A stretch of DNA of 64,000 bases, taken from contig NC_067207.1 of NCBI RefSeq assembly GCF_026262505.1, positions 29,232,082 to 29,296,081 on the forward strand. Direction: 5' to 3'. The position numbers were made by a program, and so were the translations under genes. The notes below the pieces were generated by a model. The model saw nothing but the letters and a program-made list of their open reading frames with translations, searched no databases and was not told the origin of the DNA. This stretch comes from Trichomonas vaginalis G3. Taxonomy: Eukaryota > Parabasalia > Trichomonadida > Trichomonadidae. Within the stretch, counting starts at the first letter, position 1. Every line of letters starts with the position of its first letter. This document shows, piece after piece, positions 11,785 through 19,605 of this stretch.

Positions 11785-12084
11785 ATGTCATTTCCGAAAA
11801 ATAGAAAGCGTAAGTGTTTCAAAAGGTTTAAGGCGGTGGCAGATGTGAAGTTAAATTCACCAACTCAAACAAACAGTCAAAGTGTTGTTGTCAATGTCAA
11901 AGAAAGAGATGTTGAAGTGGGGAAACCATACGAAGACCAAGATGGTATAACAATAGTTCCTGTAAAAGAACAACCAACATATCCTGAAGTTAGCAGAGAC
12001 TTAAGTTCTGTTGCAGATATTCGAAATGACTACAAACAACTGAAAGATAAACTTAAACTCAGGAGAAGATTTGTCAAGCTTTAG
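11785..12084 (+). CDS. Small basic-start protein of the structural cluster
   Basis: It has 99 codons from the ATG at 11785, chosen because the frame upstream is T-rich and unlike coding DNA. The N-terminus is highly basic (MSFPKNRKRKCFKRFK), the middle is hydrophilic, and the C-terminus is a charged helix ending RRRFVKL. It is followed after 5 bp by the next gene, so the two are likely expressed together. Basic ends suggest nucleic acid or core binding. No family recognised. Confidence 0.5.
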   Translation: MSFPKNRKRKCFKRFKAVADVKLNSPTQTNSQSVVVNVKERDVEVGKPYEDQDGITIVPVKEQPTYPEVSRDLSSVADIRNDYKQLKDKLKLRRRFVKL

Positions 12085-12089
12085 GTATA

Positions 12090-12368
12090 ATGTTAAACTT
12101 GGTCGAACACAACCCTGTAAAAGTGAACTCATATGTCATCGCACCTCGTGAAGTTTTGAAAGAACTATTGAAACTTTTGACAGAGGCAGACGATATAAAC
12201 ATCAAAGAAATAGAGCCCGACATTGCTTGCTGTGGTGTTTCATATAATGTCATTGACAAGATATACGTTATGAAAGGAGGTGAAACGTTGAACTTAAAAT
12301 ATAGTTTCCCAGACGTCATAAAAATATTTGACGACCACAACATTTCATTAAAGTTTGTTGCTAAGTAA
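12090..12368 (+). CDS. Hypothetical 92-aa protein
   Basis: A complete small frame starting MLNLVEHNPVKVNSYVIAP, with mixed alpha/beta composition and a conserved-looking core 'EIEPDIACCGVSYNVIDKIY'. Its stop TAA is immediately followed by the ATG of the penton-like gene, so translation or expression is tightly packed. Function unknown; a minor structural or assembly role would fit the context. Confidence 0.5.
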   Translation: MLNLVEHNPVKVNSYVIAPREVLKELLKLLTEADDINIKEIEPDIACCGVSYNVIDKIYVMKGGETLNLKYSFPDVIKIFDDHNISLKFVAK

Positions 12369-13168
12369 ATGGCAGAAGACATAGTGGTTTATACTATTAC
12401 GACTAAAAACCCTGAGTCATATAATTCTATAACAACAAACTTACAAAGTCCTCAAGGACGATATTGTAAACTGACCTTAAACACGATGACGACTAAAGCC
12501 TGTTTTGCTCTTTTGACCAGAAGACTTTGTTGTTGTGAATGGTAAAAAATACTTCTTTGAAGATACTTACTCAGATATACCACCAACAGGTTTTGTTGAC
12601 TTATTTAATACTTTAAGGACGGATGTAACATGTGCTGCAACTAGAGCAGGTTTCATTATGTTTGGATGTCCGACTGAGTTTAGTATAAACGATATGAGCT
12701 ATAATACAAACTTATATCTGGTTTTTACTACCAACAGTTTCCTATAACAGGAAAAGGTGTCATACAAGGTTTGTCTGTTCCATTGACTTTAAGTACACCT
12801 ATTTATATATTGTTTCAAACTTAGGTTCAAAGTGCTATTCGAATGTCGACAGAAACTACTATGACCAAAAGATACTCATGCGTATAAACAACACTTTCTC
12901 TGCTGGTTTGCCTATTGTTCATTCGAATGCAGAGTTTTCAGCTTTAGTGAACTCAAACACTTTAGCAAACATAAACTTAACCTTAGTTGACGCAAACTTT
13001 GTTCCTGTAAAACTTTTATGTCCTATGTATTTGTCAATGACGGCAGAAAGTTTCGAATTGGAAGATGCAACTGGTGAAAGTATTGTACTACAAGAACAAC
13101 TTCAACAACAAATAGTCAAGAACAACAAATGCAACAAATGGAACAATGCAACAACAAAGTCAAGAATA
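12369..13168 (+). pseudogene. Penton-like minor capsid protein region (broken)
   Basis: Starts MAEDIVVYTITTKNPESY and ends in a Q/N-rich tail just before the helicase promoter. The C-terminal half has 'ILMRINNTFSAGLPIVHS', then 'NTLANINLTLVDANFVPVKL' and 'MYLSMTAESFELED', the strand pattern seen at the end of single-jelly-roll penton proteins of Polintons and virophages (a ligand-like strand, 'LTLVD' and a terminal strand). Adjacent to capsid and ATPase genes as expected. Broken about two or three times. Inference from pattern; no search was run. Confidence 0.5.
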
Positions 13169-13195
13169 AAAAAAATATTTTTTTTATTTTTAAAA
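13166..13195 (+). promoter_or_regulatory. AT block upstream of the helicase gene
   Basis: A run of A then T (AAAAAAATATTTTTTTTATTT) ends directly at the helicase ATG. A near-identical block precedes the next gene (14432-14460), and similar ones precede minus-strand genes at 20521-20555 and 22737-22755. Recurrence at gene starts makes it a candidate element promoter. Confidence 0.5.
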
Positions 13196-14431
13196 ATGTA
13201 CAGAATAGATGTTTCAGATTTTTATGACTTCCAAGCATTCAGAAATATGTGTCCATTTAGAGACTATAACAAAGCAGTCGAGAATTTGAAACGTTTAGTC
13301 ATTTATGTTGACTCTGCCCCAGAATGTTATGTCATGAAAGAATGGGATGTTGTCTTTAACAAACCAAGAGCGACAATAGTTTCAGAACAAGAATGTAAAC
13401 AGAAACTTAAGAAAATAAAAGTTGTACAAGTTGGAATGAAGATGTTAGATGCTTGGGATATCTTATTGTCAAAACTTGAAGATTTTTCAGTTCGAGGTAT
13501 AAAGTTCTATACACCTTCTCCAAACTTCTATTCTATCTTCACTGGATATAAATACGAACAAGTAGAATGGAAAGAAAATGTTATAGAAGCTTGGTTAGAC
13601 CATGTCAAAGAAATTATATGCAATGGAAACGAAAGAGTCTATGAGTATATCTTATGTTGGTTTGCAAACATCTTACAACATCCAAGCGCTAAAAATGAAA
13701 CTGCTCTCATTATAATTGGAAAACAAGGAACTGGTAAGAACACATTCTTTACAGATATTTTGTGCAAACTATTAGAAGGTTATTCGAACCCGAATATGAC
13801 AAACTTAGAAAACATCTGCGGTAAATTTAACTCTTCAATTGAGAATATGAAACTTATAGTTTGCAATGAACTTCAAAGTATAGATACAACAAAAGTTTTG
13901 AACTCAGATGCTTTGAAGAGTCTTATAACAGACAAAGTTGGAGTTGTTGAAAGAAAATATAAAGACCAAAGAGTTTGTGAAAATGTTGCAAACTTCGTCA
14001 TGGTTTCAAACAATGTTGTTCCGATGAAGTTAGAAAGTTCTGACAGAAGATATGTAGTTGTCAGAACGTCAGATTCTCATATGCAAGATACAGAATATTT
14101 TGACGACTTAGCAGAAACTTTGACACCTAACTTTTACAACCACTTGTTCTCATATTTCATGACATTAGATATTTCAAAGTTCAATCCAAGACAAATTCCA
14201 TATACCGAAGAAAGACAAACATTGTTAGAAGCAAACAAGAGTGTATATGAACTGTTTATAGATGAAACTGACTTTGTGTCATTAGATGAAAGGTCTTTAT
14301 ATGATGAATATAAACAATATTGTCAAGAGTATGGTTATATGACAGCGTCTAAACGAACATTCTTGGCAAATGTCAAAAATCTTTTAGATGTTCAGAATGG
14401 CGTATATACAAAGAAAAATTTTTCTGAGTAA
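13196..14431 (+). CDS. D5-like superfamily 3 helicase
   Basis: It has 411 codons from the ATG at 13196, chosen because that ATG directly follows the conserved AT promoter block; the open frame upstream belongs to the penton-like gene. Walker A is GKQGTGKN near residues 177-184. Walker B-like acidic residues lie in 'MKLIVCNEL', an SF3 motif C with asparagine is 'NFVMVSNN', and an arginine finger candidate is in 'SSDRRYVVV'. The C-terminus has a D5-type winged-helix module ('YDEYKQYCQEYGYMTASKRT'). SF3 helicases unwind viral DNA as hexamers. No clear primase domain is seen in the shortened N-terminus. It is homologous to the helicase in both arms of the palindromic element. The frame looks whole. 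Confidence 0.85.
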   Translation: MYRIDVSDFYDFQAFRNMCPFRDYNKAVENLKRLVIYVDSAPECYVMKEWDVVFNKPRATIVSEQECKQKLKKIKVVQVGMKMLDAWDILLSKLEDFSVRGIKFYTPSPNFYSIFTGYKYEQVEWKENVIEAWLDHVKEIICNGNERVYEYILCWFANILQHPSAKNETALIIIGKQGTGKNTFFTDILCKLLEGYSNPNMTNLENICGKFNSSIENMKLIVCNELQSIDTTKVLNSDALKSLITDKVGVVERKYKDQRVCENVANFVMVSNNVVPMKLESSDRRYVVVRTSDSHMQDTEYFDDLAETLTPNFYNHLFSYFMTLDISKFNPRQIPYTEERQTLLEANKSVYELFIDETDFVSLDERSLYDEYKQYCQEYGYMTASKRTFLANVKNLLDVQNGVYTKKNFSE

Positions 14432-14466
14432 ATTTAAAAAAAATATTTTTTTATCCGATAGAAAAG
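14432..14466 (+). promoter_or_regulatory. AT block upstream of the SSB-like gene
   Basis: AAAAAAAATATTTTTTTAT follows the helicase stop and precedes the ATG at 14467 by about 15 bp. It is the same block as that before the helicase gene, so each gene probably has its own promoter. Confidence 0.45.
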
Positions 14467-14886
14467 ATGACGAAATATATTTCAGTCAACAAATATATGT
14501 CAGGACTTAAAGAAGAACTAGACCCATTCGCTTATTTGAATGTTTACTTCTACCATTTTGAAAAGTCTTCATTCAGCAAAGTTTGGAACATCGAACCAGT
14601 TAAGTTTGCTATTGTGACTAAAAATGGTGCGAAATTTGAAGACTTAGACATTGACGGTTTGTTAGCAGTCAAAGAAAATTTTGACAGAAAGTTCTCAAAC
14701 CTTAAAGAAGGCAAAGCATACAAACTTGTTATACCTTATGAACCAAAGAAAGCAGACGACTATGAATATTATGAGTCTAAGATAGTTGAAGTTCAAGGTA
14801 AATTAGGTAAAAAGATTTTAGAGTCTAAGCCAGTGTTTGCTCCTAAAGAGGAAGAGAACATTGACATTGACCCAGAAATGTTCTAA
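14467..14886 (+). CDS. Candidate single-strand DNA-binding protein
   Basis: It encodes 139 residues with an alpha/beta, OB-like composition and aromatic residues in the first half ('NVYFYHFEKSSFSKVW'). The extreme C-terminus is acidic and ends in phenylalanine (EEENIDIDPEMF). An acidic tail with a terminal aromatic residue is the hallmark of phage and bacterial single-strand DNA-binding proteins, which use it to recruit replication partners. The gene lies directly after the helicase under its own copy of the AT promoter block. The function is inferred from tail and context; no fold is proven. Confidence 0.4.
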   Translation: MTKYISVNKYMSGLKEELDPFAYLNVYFYHFEKSSFSKVWNIEPVKFAIVTKNGAKFEDLDIDGLLAVKENFDRKFSNLKEGKAYKLVIPYEPKKADDYEYYESKIVEVQGKLGKKILESKPVFAPKEEENIDIDPEMF

Positions 14887-14902
14887 AAATAAAATTTTAT
14901 TT

Positions 14903-15364
14903 TTACATGTCAAATTTCTTTTTCTCTGGAACTGGTTCAGGTTCTTTCTTCTCTTCTACTTTCTTTTCTTTCTTTTCTTTCTTTTCTCTCTTCTTCTTCT
15001 TCTCTGGTGGAGTTATGTCAAACTTCTCAGAACCATATTTTTGTAAAAGTTCTTTGTCCTTTAATAGCTCTTCTATTCTGTTTTCTATTTCATCTTCAAG
15101 AACAGCGCATGTGTCTTCTTTGCATTCTAAGAACTTTTGTTGGACTTCATCTTTCCAATCGGCGTCATCTCTGTCAACAAGTCTGTCATTGACAAATTTT
15201 AAGACTGCTCTTTGTAATGTTTTATGGTTCTTGTCATATTCCCAGAAACAGAACTTTAGAACAAATTCACCTTTCTTGTTTACACTATGTAAGATTTTAT
15301 GGTCGACAGATGTTTTGCTGTCGAAAAGCTTGTCTCGAATATAGATAGCGAAATCGCTAGACAT
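14903..15364 (-). CDS. Hypothetical protein with K/E-rich tail
   Basis: It has 153 codons starting MSSDFAIYIRDKLF at the ATG at 15364. The first 100 residues look globular and helical with 'KGEFVLKFCFWEYDKNHKTL'; the last 45 are lysine/glutamate repeats (KKREKKEKKEKK) ending in a PEPVPEKK stretch. It is divergent from the packaging ATPase gene, with only 36 bp between the starts, so they share a promoter region. Family unknown; polintons often carry a cysteine protease near here, but I see no protease triad I would defend. Confidence 0.5.
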   Translation of the reverse strand: MSSDFAIYIRDKLFDSKTSVDHKILHSVNKKGEFVLKFCFWEYDKNHKTLQRAVLKFVNDRLVDRDDADWKDEVQQKFLECKEDTCAVLEDEIENRIEELLKDKELLQKYGSEKFDITPPEKKKKREKKEKKEKKVEEKKEPEPVPEKKKFDM

Positions 15365-15400
15365 TTTCAAAAAGATAAAAATTTTAATTTTTCTAAAAAT
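15365..15400. promoter_or_regulatory. Divergent promoter between hypothetical gene and ATPase
   Basis: A 36-bp A/T-only-rich spacer (AAAAAGATAAAAATTTTAATT) separates two ATGs in opposite directions. It matches the AT block class seen before other genes of the element. Confidence 0.45.
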
Positions 15401-16276
15401 ATGTTAGAAAAAAAGTTTGCTGACATTGACAAGAAATTTGAGAATGTTTTGAAGAAGAACAAGAGGAAGTTAGAAAATGCTCAGATAAAGCCTATACATG
15501 ACAAGTTCTTATTTGCTCAGAATGGTATAACAGGTCTAATTGCACCACCTGGGTCGGGTAAGACTTTCACTTATCTTAAAATGGCTGCACAACAACAAGA
15601 ACTAGATGAGAAGAACCCATTCTATGAGTTAGTTGTTATTTGTAGTACTTCTGGTCAATTTGACCAAACCGTCAATTCGTTCAAAGATATTATAAAGAAG
15701 TCTAAGTTAGTATGTATAAAGGATACTGAGTTGTTAGATTGGATAAAGAAGTACCAAAGAAGAGTTTTGAAGTATAATGCTATAAATGAGTATATAAATT
15801 CTAAGTTTAAAGACCCTAATGAGGAAATGCAGAGAATATTAGAGAAGAAACACTTCAGAAACAAACAGAAAGAGATAGAATACATTTCGAAGAAATTGCA
15901 ATCTTACGATTGGAAGACATACCCTCATAGATGTCTTCTTATCTTAGATGATTTCGCCTCTCATCCTTTGTTAAAGAATAGAGAACAAGACATGTGTCGA
16001 ATTCTTAAGAAGCTCAGACACTTTAACATTTCAGTTGTCATTTGTGTACAGACAGCAAAGAGTTTAAGTAAGGATGTTAAAAGAATACTTACTGACATTA
16101 TACTCTTCCCTGGATTGTCCGAAGACGATTTCATGGAACTTATGAAAGAGTCCATGGCAGGTAAGTTTGACAGACATGAACTATGGGAGAAGTACAAAGT
16201 CATACAAGACCCTCATACTTCTTTCAGAATTCATATCTACGCAAACAAAGTTCAAATTGTAAAAAGTCAAGCGTAA
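15401..16276 (+). CDS. Packaging ATPase (A32/FtsK-HerA type)
   Basis: It has 291 codons from the ATG at 15401; the open frame extends upstream to 15299, but that part overlaps the divergent gene and its promoter. Walker A is APPGSGKT at about residues 47-54. A strong Walker B is 'RCLLILDDFASH'. Further on, 'KKLRHFNISVVICVQTAKSL' has the conserved glutamine of sensor type seen in A32-like ATPases. Such enzymes pump DNA into capsids of Polintons, virophages and large DNA viruses. The gene looks whole. Its presence with capsid genes shows that the element family can, or once could, form particles. Confidence 0.8.
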   Translation: MLEKKFADIDKKFENVLKKNKRKLENAQIKPIHDKFLFAQNGITGLIAPPGSGKTFTYLKMAAQQQELDEKNPFYELVVICSTSGQFDQTVNSFKDIIKKSKLVCIKDTELLDWIKKYQRRVLKYNAINEYINSKFKDPNEEMQRILEKKHFRNKQKEIEYISKKLQSYDWKTYPHRCLLILDDFASHPLLKNREQDMCRILKKLRHFNISVVICVQTAKSLSKDVKRILTDIILFPGLSEDDFMELMKESMAGKFDRHELWEKYKVIQDPHTSFRIHIYANKVQIVKSQA

Positions 16277-16296
16277 AAAATCTAAGTGTTTGAGTC

Positions 16297-16392
16297 TTAG
16301 TAAGTCTGTTGTGGTGCTGGGGCTGTCGGTTCTTCTGGCTTTGGGGCTGTCGGTTGGTGGTACGTCGGACATTCGTTTGTGTCCTGTCGGAA
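16297..16392 (+). repeat. Left inverted repeat flanking the KilA-N cassette
   Basis: This GC-richer stretch contains GGTTGGTGGTACGTCGGACA and TTCGTTTGTG, preceded by GGTGCTGGGGCTGTCGG. It is matched in reverse complement, imperfectly, at 19000-19095. The two copies enclose the two KilA-N genes, a tRNA-like gene and a 21-bp repeat array. Confidence 0.6.
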
Positions 16393-16660
16393 GGAAGGAC
16401 TCGGAATGTCGGAAGGAAGGACTCGGAATGTCGGAAGGAAATTTTTTTCCAGTTGTCGGGAAATTTTTTTCCAGTTGTCGGGAAAAATTTTTCCAGTTGT
16501 CGGGAAAAAAGTTCTCAATTTTCGAAAATTTGAATGGTTTACGGACGGACAACAGGAAAATTTTTTCCAGTTGTCGGGAAAATTTTTTCTTGTCGGATGG
16601 AAAAACTTTTTCTGTCGGAAGGAAGAACTTTTCTTGTCGGATGGAAGGACTCGGAATGCC
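16393..16660 (+). repeat. Short tandem repeats (GTCGGGAAA and GTCGGAAGGA types)
   Basis: Repeated CCAGTTGTCGGGAAA units with long T tracts, bordered by GTCGGAAGGAAGGACTCGGA units. Frames crossing it on both strands are repeat shadows. Unlike the rest of the element it is G-rich, which suggests local slippage growth after the flanking inverted repeat. Confidence 0.65.
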
Positions 16661-16739
16661 AGAAGGATTTGACAAGGCAATTTACTTTATAGAGCTACCT
16701 GAGCCATCTGAAGTCAAGCTTGAAAAATAAAGAGTTCAT

Positions 16740-17633
16740 TTACTCTGCTTGTTTGAAGTTGTCAAAATACTCTGTTATTTTTTCCTTTAACAATGGCAAA
16801 TCTTCTTTGAAGGTAAGTATTGTACAACCTTTCATATCATAGTGTGTTTGAGGTAACGTATCTTGAACTATTTGTTTCACATCTTCATTCGGTGTCATTG
16901 AAATCGGTAAGTTTTCGCGATAGAACCAATTTCTGTCAGATTTGTAAATCTTAGCTAAGTCGTAAAAGCTTTTGTTGTTTCTTCTGACTAAATGCAACAT
17001 AACCATATCTTTATCTTCTTCATTTTCCATCTCTTCAGTATAAATCATATACTTATAGTTCTTTTCCTTTCCTTTTGGTACCGAACGTGGTATTCTTTTC
17101 TGTATGCTTTTGTCTTTTGCTTCAAGCTTGTTTTCCATCTCTTCACGTTCTTGTCTATGAAGTTCGTCAAGAAGTTTACAAACATACCATGAATAGCGAG
17201 CTGAAGCCCATTGTGCCACATTATTTACGAGAAGTCTATGTACATAATATCCTCTCAAACCATTTGGCAATTTTTCACGATTTTCATAGAGTTTTGGCGA
17301 CTGGGGTTTTTTACTTACTCGCTGTTCTTCACGATTTTCATAGAGTTTTGGCGACTGCGGTTTTTCACTTACTCGCTGTTCTTCACTGTTTTCAGAAAAA
17401 AGTATGTCTCGCTGTGCTTCGCTCAAAAGTTCTTGTGTGCTTTGGTTCCTAAACCAGTCTTGTGGTTTCTTAGTATCTGGAGCAAAACATGCTGTCAAAA
17501 TACTTTGCATTTGGTACATATCGTCTTTGACCGAACGAATGAGACGGAGTTGTTTGTTAAACTGAACCCACTCATATTCTTCACTTATGGCTTCATGGAC
17601 TATAACTGTTGTTGTGTTCTCTGTTGTTGACAT
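16740..17633 (-). CDS. KilA-N domain protein with DUF3627-like C-terminus
   Basis: It has 297 codons from the ATG at 17633. KilA-N features at about residues 20-135 include 'YQMQSILTACFAPDTKKPQD', then W and a 'STQELL' segment, and 'GYYVHRLLVNNVAQWASARY'. Inside the domain an 18-residue tandem duplication (EEQRVSEKPQSPKLYENR, twice with one change) enlarges a loop. A short coiled coil follows, then 'KYMIYTEEMENEEDKDMVML', which resembles the C-terminal domain that accompanies KilA-N in poxviruses and other large DNA viruses. KilA-N proteins bind DNA and are usually regulators. The same promoter block precedes this gene and the next upstream one. The frame looks whole. Confidence 0.7.
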   Translation of the reverse strand: MSTTENTTTVIVHEAISEEYEWVQFNKQLRLIRSVKDDMYQMQSILTACFAPDTKKPQDWFRNQSTQELLSEAQRDILFSENSEEQRVSEKPQSPKLYENREEQRVSKKPQSPKLYENREKLPNGLRGYYVHRLLVNNVAQWASARYSWYVCKLLDELHRQEREEMENKLEAKDKSIQKRIPRSVPKGKEKNYKYMIYTEEMENEEDKDMVMLHLVRRNNKSFYDLAKIYKSDRNWFYRENLPISMTPNEDVKQIVQDTLPQTHYDMKGCTILTFKEDLPLLKEKITEYFDNFKQAE

Positions 17634-17695
17634 ATCTGTCTTTACATACAAAATAAAAAAATAAATAAAAATAAAACTAACTTTATTTTCTGACT
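17634..17695 (-). promoter_or_regulatory. T-rich promoter of the first KilA-N gene
   Basis: Read on the minus strand, an A/T block with AAAGTTAGTTTTATTTTTAT leads to the ATG at 17633. About 50 bp are identical to the block before the second KilA-N gene (18334-18396), so the pair is probably co-regulated or arose by duplication. Confidence 0.6.
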
Positions 17696-17721
17696 TTCAC
17701 AAAAGACCAAAAATAAACGCT

Positions 17722-18333
17722 TTACATGTATTTTTCAGCAACTTCGTCAAATAATTTTATAGCTTTATCTATCTCATCTACTTCAAACGTTTCTTTACCT
17801 TTCGTGGGAGCACCATATATTTTCTCAAACTTTTCAAGTAGTTCTGTTTCTGCAGCTCTCATATCGTTAACGAACACAACCTTAACTCTATTGACTGTAC
17901 TGTCATATCTTTGAGTTATATTATATGTTCTTCCTATCTTATATCTCTTTGTATTGAAGTCCTTCGGTTTCTGAACGATGTAAAGTAAGCCTTCACTGCA
18001 ACGTTCTGAGTCGAATAAACCATATGTTATGAAGTTATATCCAACAACTGGGTCTAACCATAACAAAACTATTGGTATAAGACTTTTGTCTATAAGATAT
18101 GCTGTAGTTCCATAGAATCTTACCGATATCATAAGCTCAGGATTTCTTGTCAAAATTTTCTGAGTAGAAGCAATTTTAACCCAGTCGTTTGTTTTCTTTC
18201 CAGATGGAGATATAATGTCTGACAAAGAATATTTGTTGTATTTCTTTGAGTATCTTACGTTTAAATCACCAATTCTAACCAATTTGGTGTTATTGTCTAT
18301 CTTTCTAACTGTTTCAAACTCAATGTTTGTCAT
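17722..18333 (-). CDS. KilA-N plus GIY-YIG-like (T5orf172/MUG113) protein
   Basis: It has 203 codons from the ATG at 18333. The N-terminal half is KilA-N-like ('VRYSKKYNKYSLSDIISPSG', then 'DWVKIASTQKIL' and 'IDKSLIPIVLLWLDPVVGYN'). The C-terminal half, from about residue 112, reads 'GLLYIVQKPKD', 'KRYKIGRTYNITQRYDST' and 'AAETELLEKFEKIYG', then 'KGKETFEV', which is the signature of T5orf172/MUG113 nucleases of the GIY-YIG superfamily. This fusion is common in large DNA viruses and phages. The domain may cut DNA or act as a selfish or regulatory nuclease. The frame looks whole. Confidence 0.75.
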   Translation of the reverse strand: MTNIEFETVRKIDNNTKLVRIGDLNVRYSKKYNKYSLSDIISPSGKKTNDWVKIASTQKILTRNPELMISVRFYGTTAYLIDKSLIPIVLLWLDPVVGYNFITYGLFDSERCSEGLLYIVQKPKDFNTKRYKIGRTYNITQRYDSTVNRVKVVFVNDMRAAETELLEKFEKIYGAPTKGKETFEVDEIDKAIKLFDEVAEKYM

Positions 18334-18396
18334 TTCTGTTCTTACATACAAAATAAAAAAATAAATAAAAATAAAACTAACTTTATTTTTTTAAAG
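18334..18396 (-). promoter_or_regulatory. T-rich promoter of the second KilA-N gene
   Basis: Almost identical to the block at 17634-17695, including the ATTTATTTTTTTATTTTGTA core. A related T-rich block (TTTATTTTTTATTTTATTTT) precedes the 108-aa gene of the palindromic element at 36394-36445. Confidence 0.6.
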
Positions 18397-18452
18397 TTTG
18401 GTCATCCTTCACGGTATGACAAATATACTATATTTTACTTAAAAATATGCAA

Positions 18453-18528
18453 GCGGCTCATAGCTCAGTGGTATGGGCTACCTCGTTAAAGGCGTCGAAG
18501 ACCTCGGTTCAAATCCCGATTCGCCCAG
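18453..18528 (+). tRNA. tRNA-like gene with A box, B box and T-run terminator
   Basis: TAGCTCAGTGG (18461-18471) is a perfect A box and GGTTCAAATCC (18506-18516) a near-perfect B box, followed by a run of seven T at 18530-18536 as in Pol III terminators. The D stem GCTC/GGGC pairs. The acceptor and anticodon stems pair poorly in my hand folding, so the anticodon is not assigned. It is either a diverged element-borne tRNA or another Pol III transcript. Confidence 0.45.
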
Positions 18529-18639
18529 GTTTTTTTCCTTTTATGCAGTGAAATTTCATGTACATAGGTTACTTTGGTGTTAGACCCTAGTGAAGAAAAT
18601 AGAACGATAGGAGTTTACATTTGTAAAGTTGGACGATAA

Positions 18640-18975
18640 AAATCTCTGCTACTAGCAGTACTGCTACTGTCAGTAAAAGTACTGCTACTGTCAGTAAAAG
18701 TACTGCTACTGTCAGAAAAAGTACTGCTACTGTCAGAAAAAGTACTGCTACTGTCAGTAAAAGTACTGCTACTGTCAGAAAAAGTACTGCTACTTGCAGT
18801 AAAAAGGAAAATTTGAGAGGGTTTTCGACGATAAAGTACTGCTACTGTCAGTAAAAGTACTGCTACTGTCAGTAAAAGTACTGCTACTGTCAGTAAAAGT
18901 ACTGCTACTGTCAGTAAAAGTACTGCTACTGTCAGAAAAAGTACTGCTACTGTCAGTAGCAGTACTGCTAGGAGC
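18640..18975 (+). repeat. 21-bp tandem repeat array
   Basis: Units of AGTACTGCTACTGTCAGTAA plus one A are repeated about 14 times in two blocks. The period of 21 gives an apparent S/T-rich frame on the minus strand, which I treat as a shadow. It lies inside the KilA-N cassette bounded by inverted repeats. Confidence 0.8.
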
Positions 18976-18999
18976 AGAGATTTTTATCGTTGTGGTCCG

Positions 19000-19095
19000 A
19001 CGGTTAAGCCACAGACGAATGTCCGACGTCCCACCAACCGAGTCCAATCTCAATCCAGAAGAACCGAAAGCACCAGCCCCTGCACCTCAGTTCCA
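19000..19095 (-). repeat. Right inverted repeat flanking the KilA-N cassette
   Basis: Contains CACAGACGAATGTCCGACGT and CCCACCAACCG followed by CCGAAAGCACCAGCCCCTGC, the reverse complement of 16297-16392 with some changes. Confidence 0.6.
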
Positions 19096-19216
19096 GCAAT
19101 TCCAATCTCAATCCAAATTACTACCAATTCCAATACAAATCGAAGAAGGTCTGAACCGCTTACGCAAAGAGTATGCTACAGCTCCAATTGAGAGAAAGTT
19201 GTTGCTAAATTCAGTA

Positions 19217-19605
19217 AAAATAATGTTTAGGGTAGATGGGTATATCTAACCTCTTTTCTAACCTCATTTCTACCCTCTTGAATTTTCATGAATTTTCATG
19301 ATTTCATCGTAAATGTTTTGTCATGAATTTCATCGTAAATGTTTTGTCATGATTTCATCGTAAATGTTTTGTCAAGACTTCTTCGTACATGTTTTGTCAA
19401 GACTTCTTCATCGTAATGAGCGTAAATGACCCAAAAATAATGTTTATGTTAGAATGTTAGATCTAACACGTTTTCTAACATGTTTTCTAACATGGTCTAA
19501 AACATACAAAACTCATGAAATTTCATACGGAATTCAATAAAAATAATGTTTATGTTAGAATGTTAGATCTAACATGTTTTCTAACATGTTTTCTAACATA
19601 ACTAT
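19217..19605 (+). repeat. Intergenic AGATCT dyads and iteron-like units
   Basis: Three dyad blocks and several TTTTGTCATGATTTCATCGT units separate the KilA-N cassette from the next gene. The first block uses GGTAGAT/TCTACC half-sites and the other two GTTAGAT/ATCTAAC. Confidence 0.75.

Noticed and set aside
14907-15344. Plus-strand frame rich in serine and phenylalanine
   Set aside because: It is the complement of the minus-strand gene with the K/E-rich tail; codon character and the start next to the divergent promoter favour the minus strand.
16290-16730. Several overlapping frames on both strands over the G-rich repeats
   Set aside because: They consist of repeat translations in multiple frames with no conserved domain and begin or end within the repeats.
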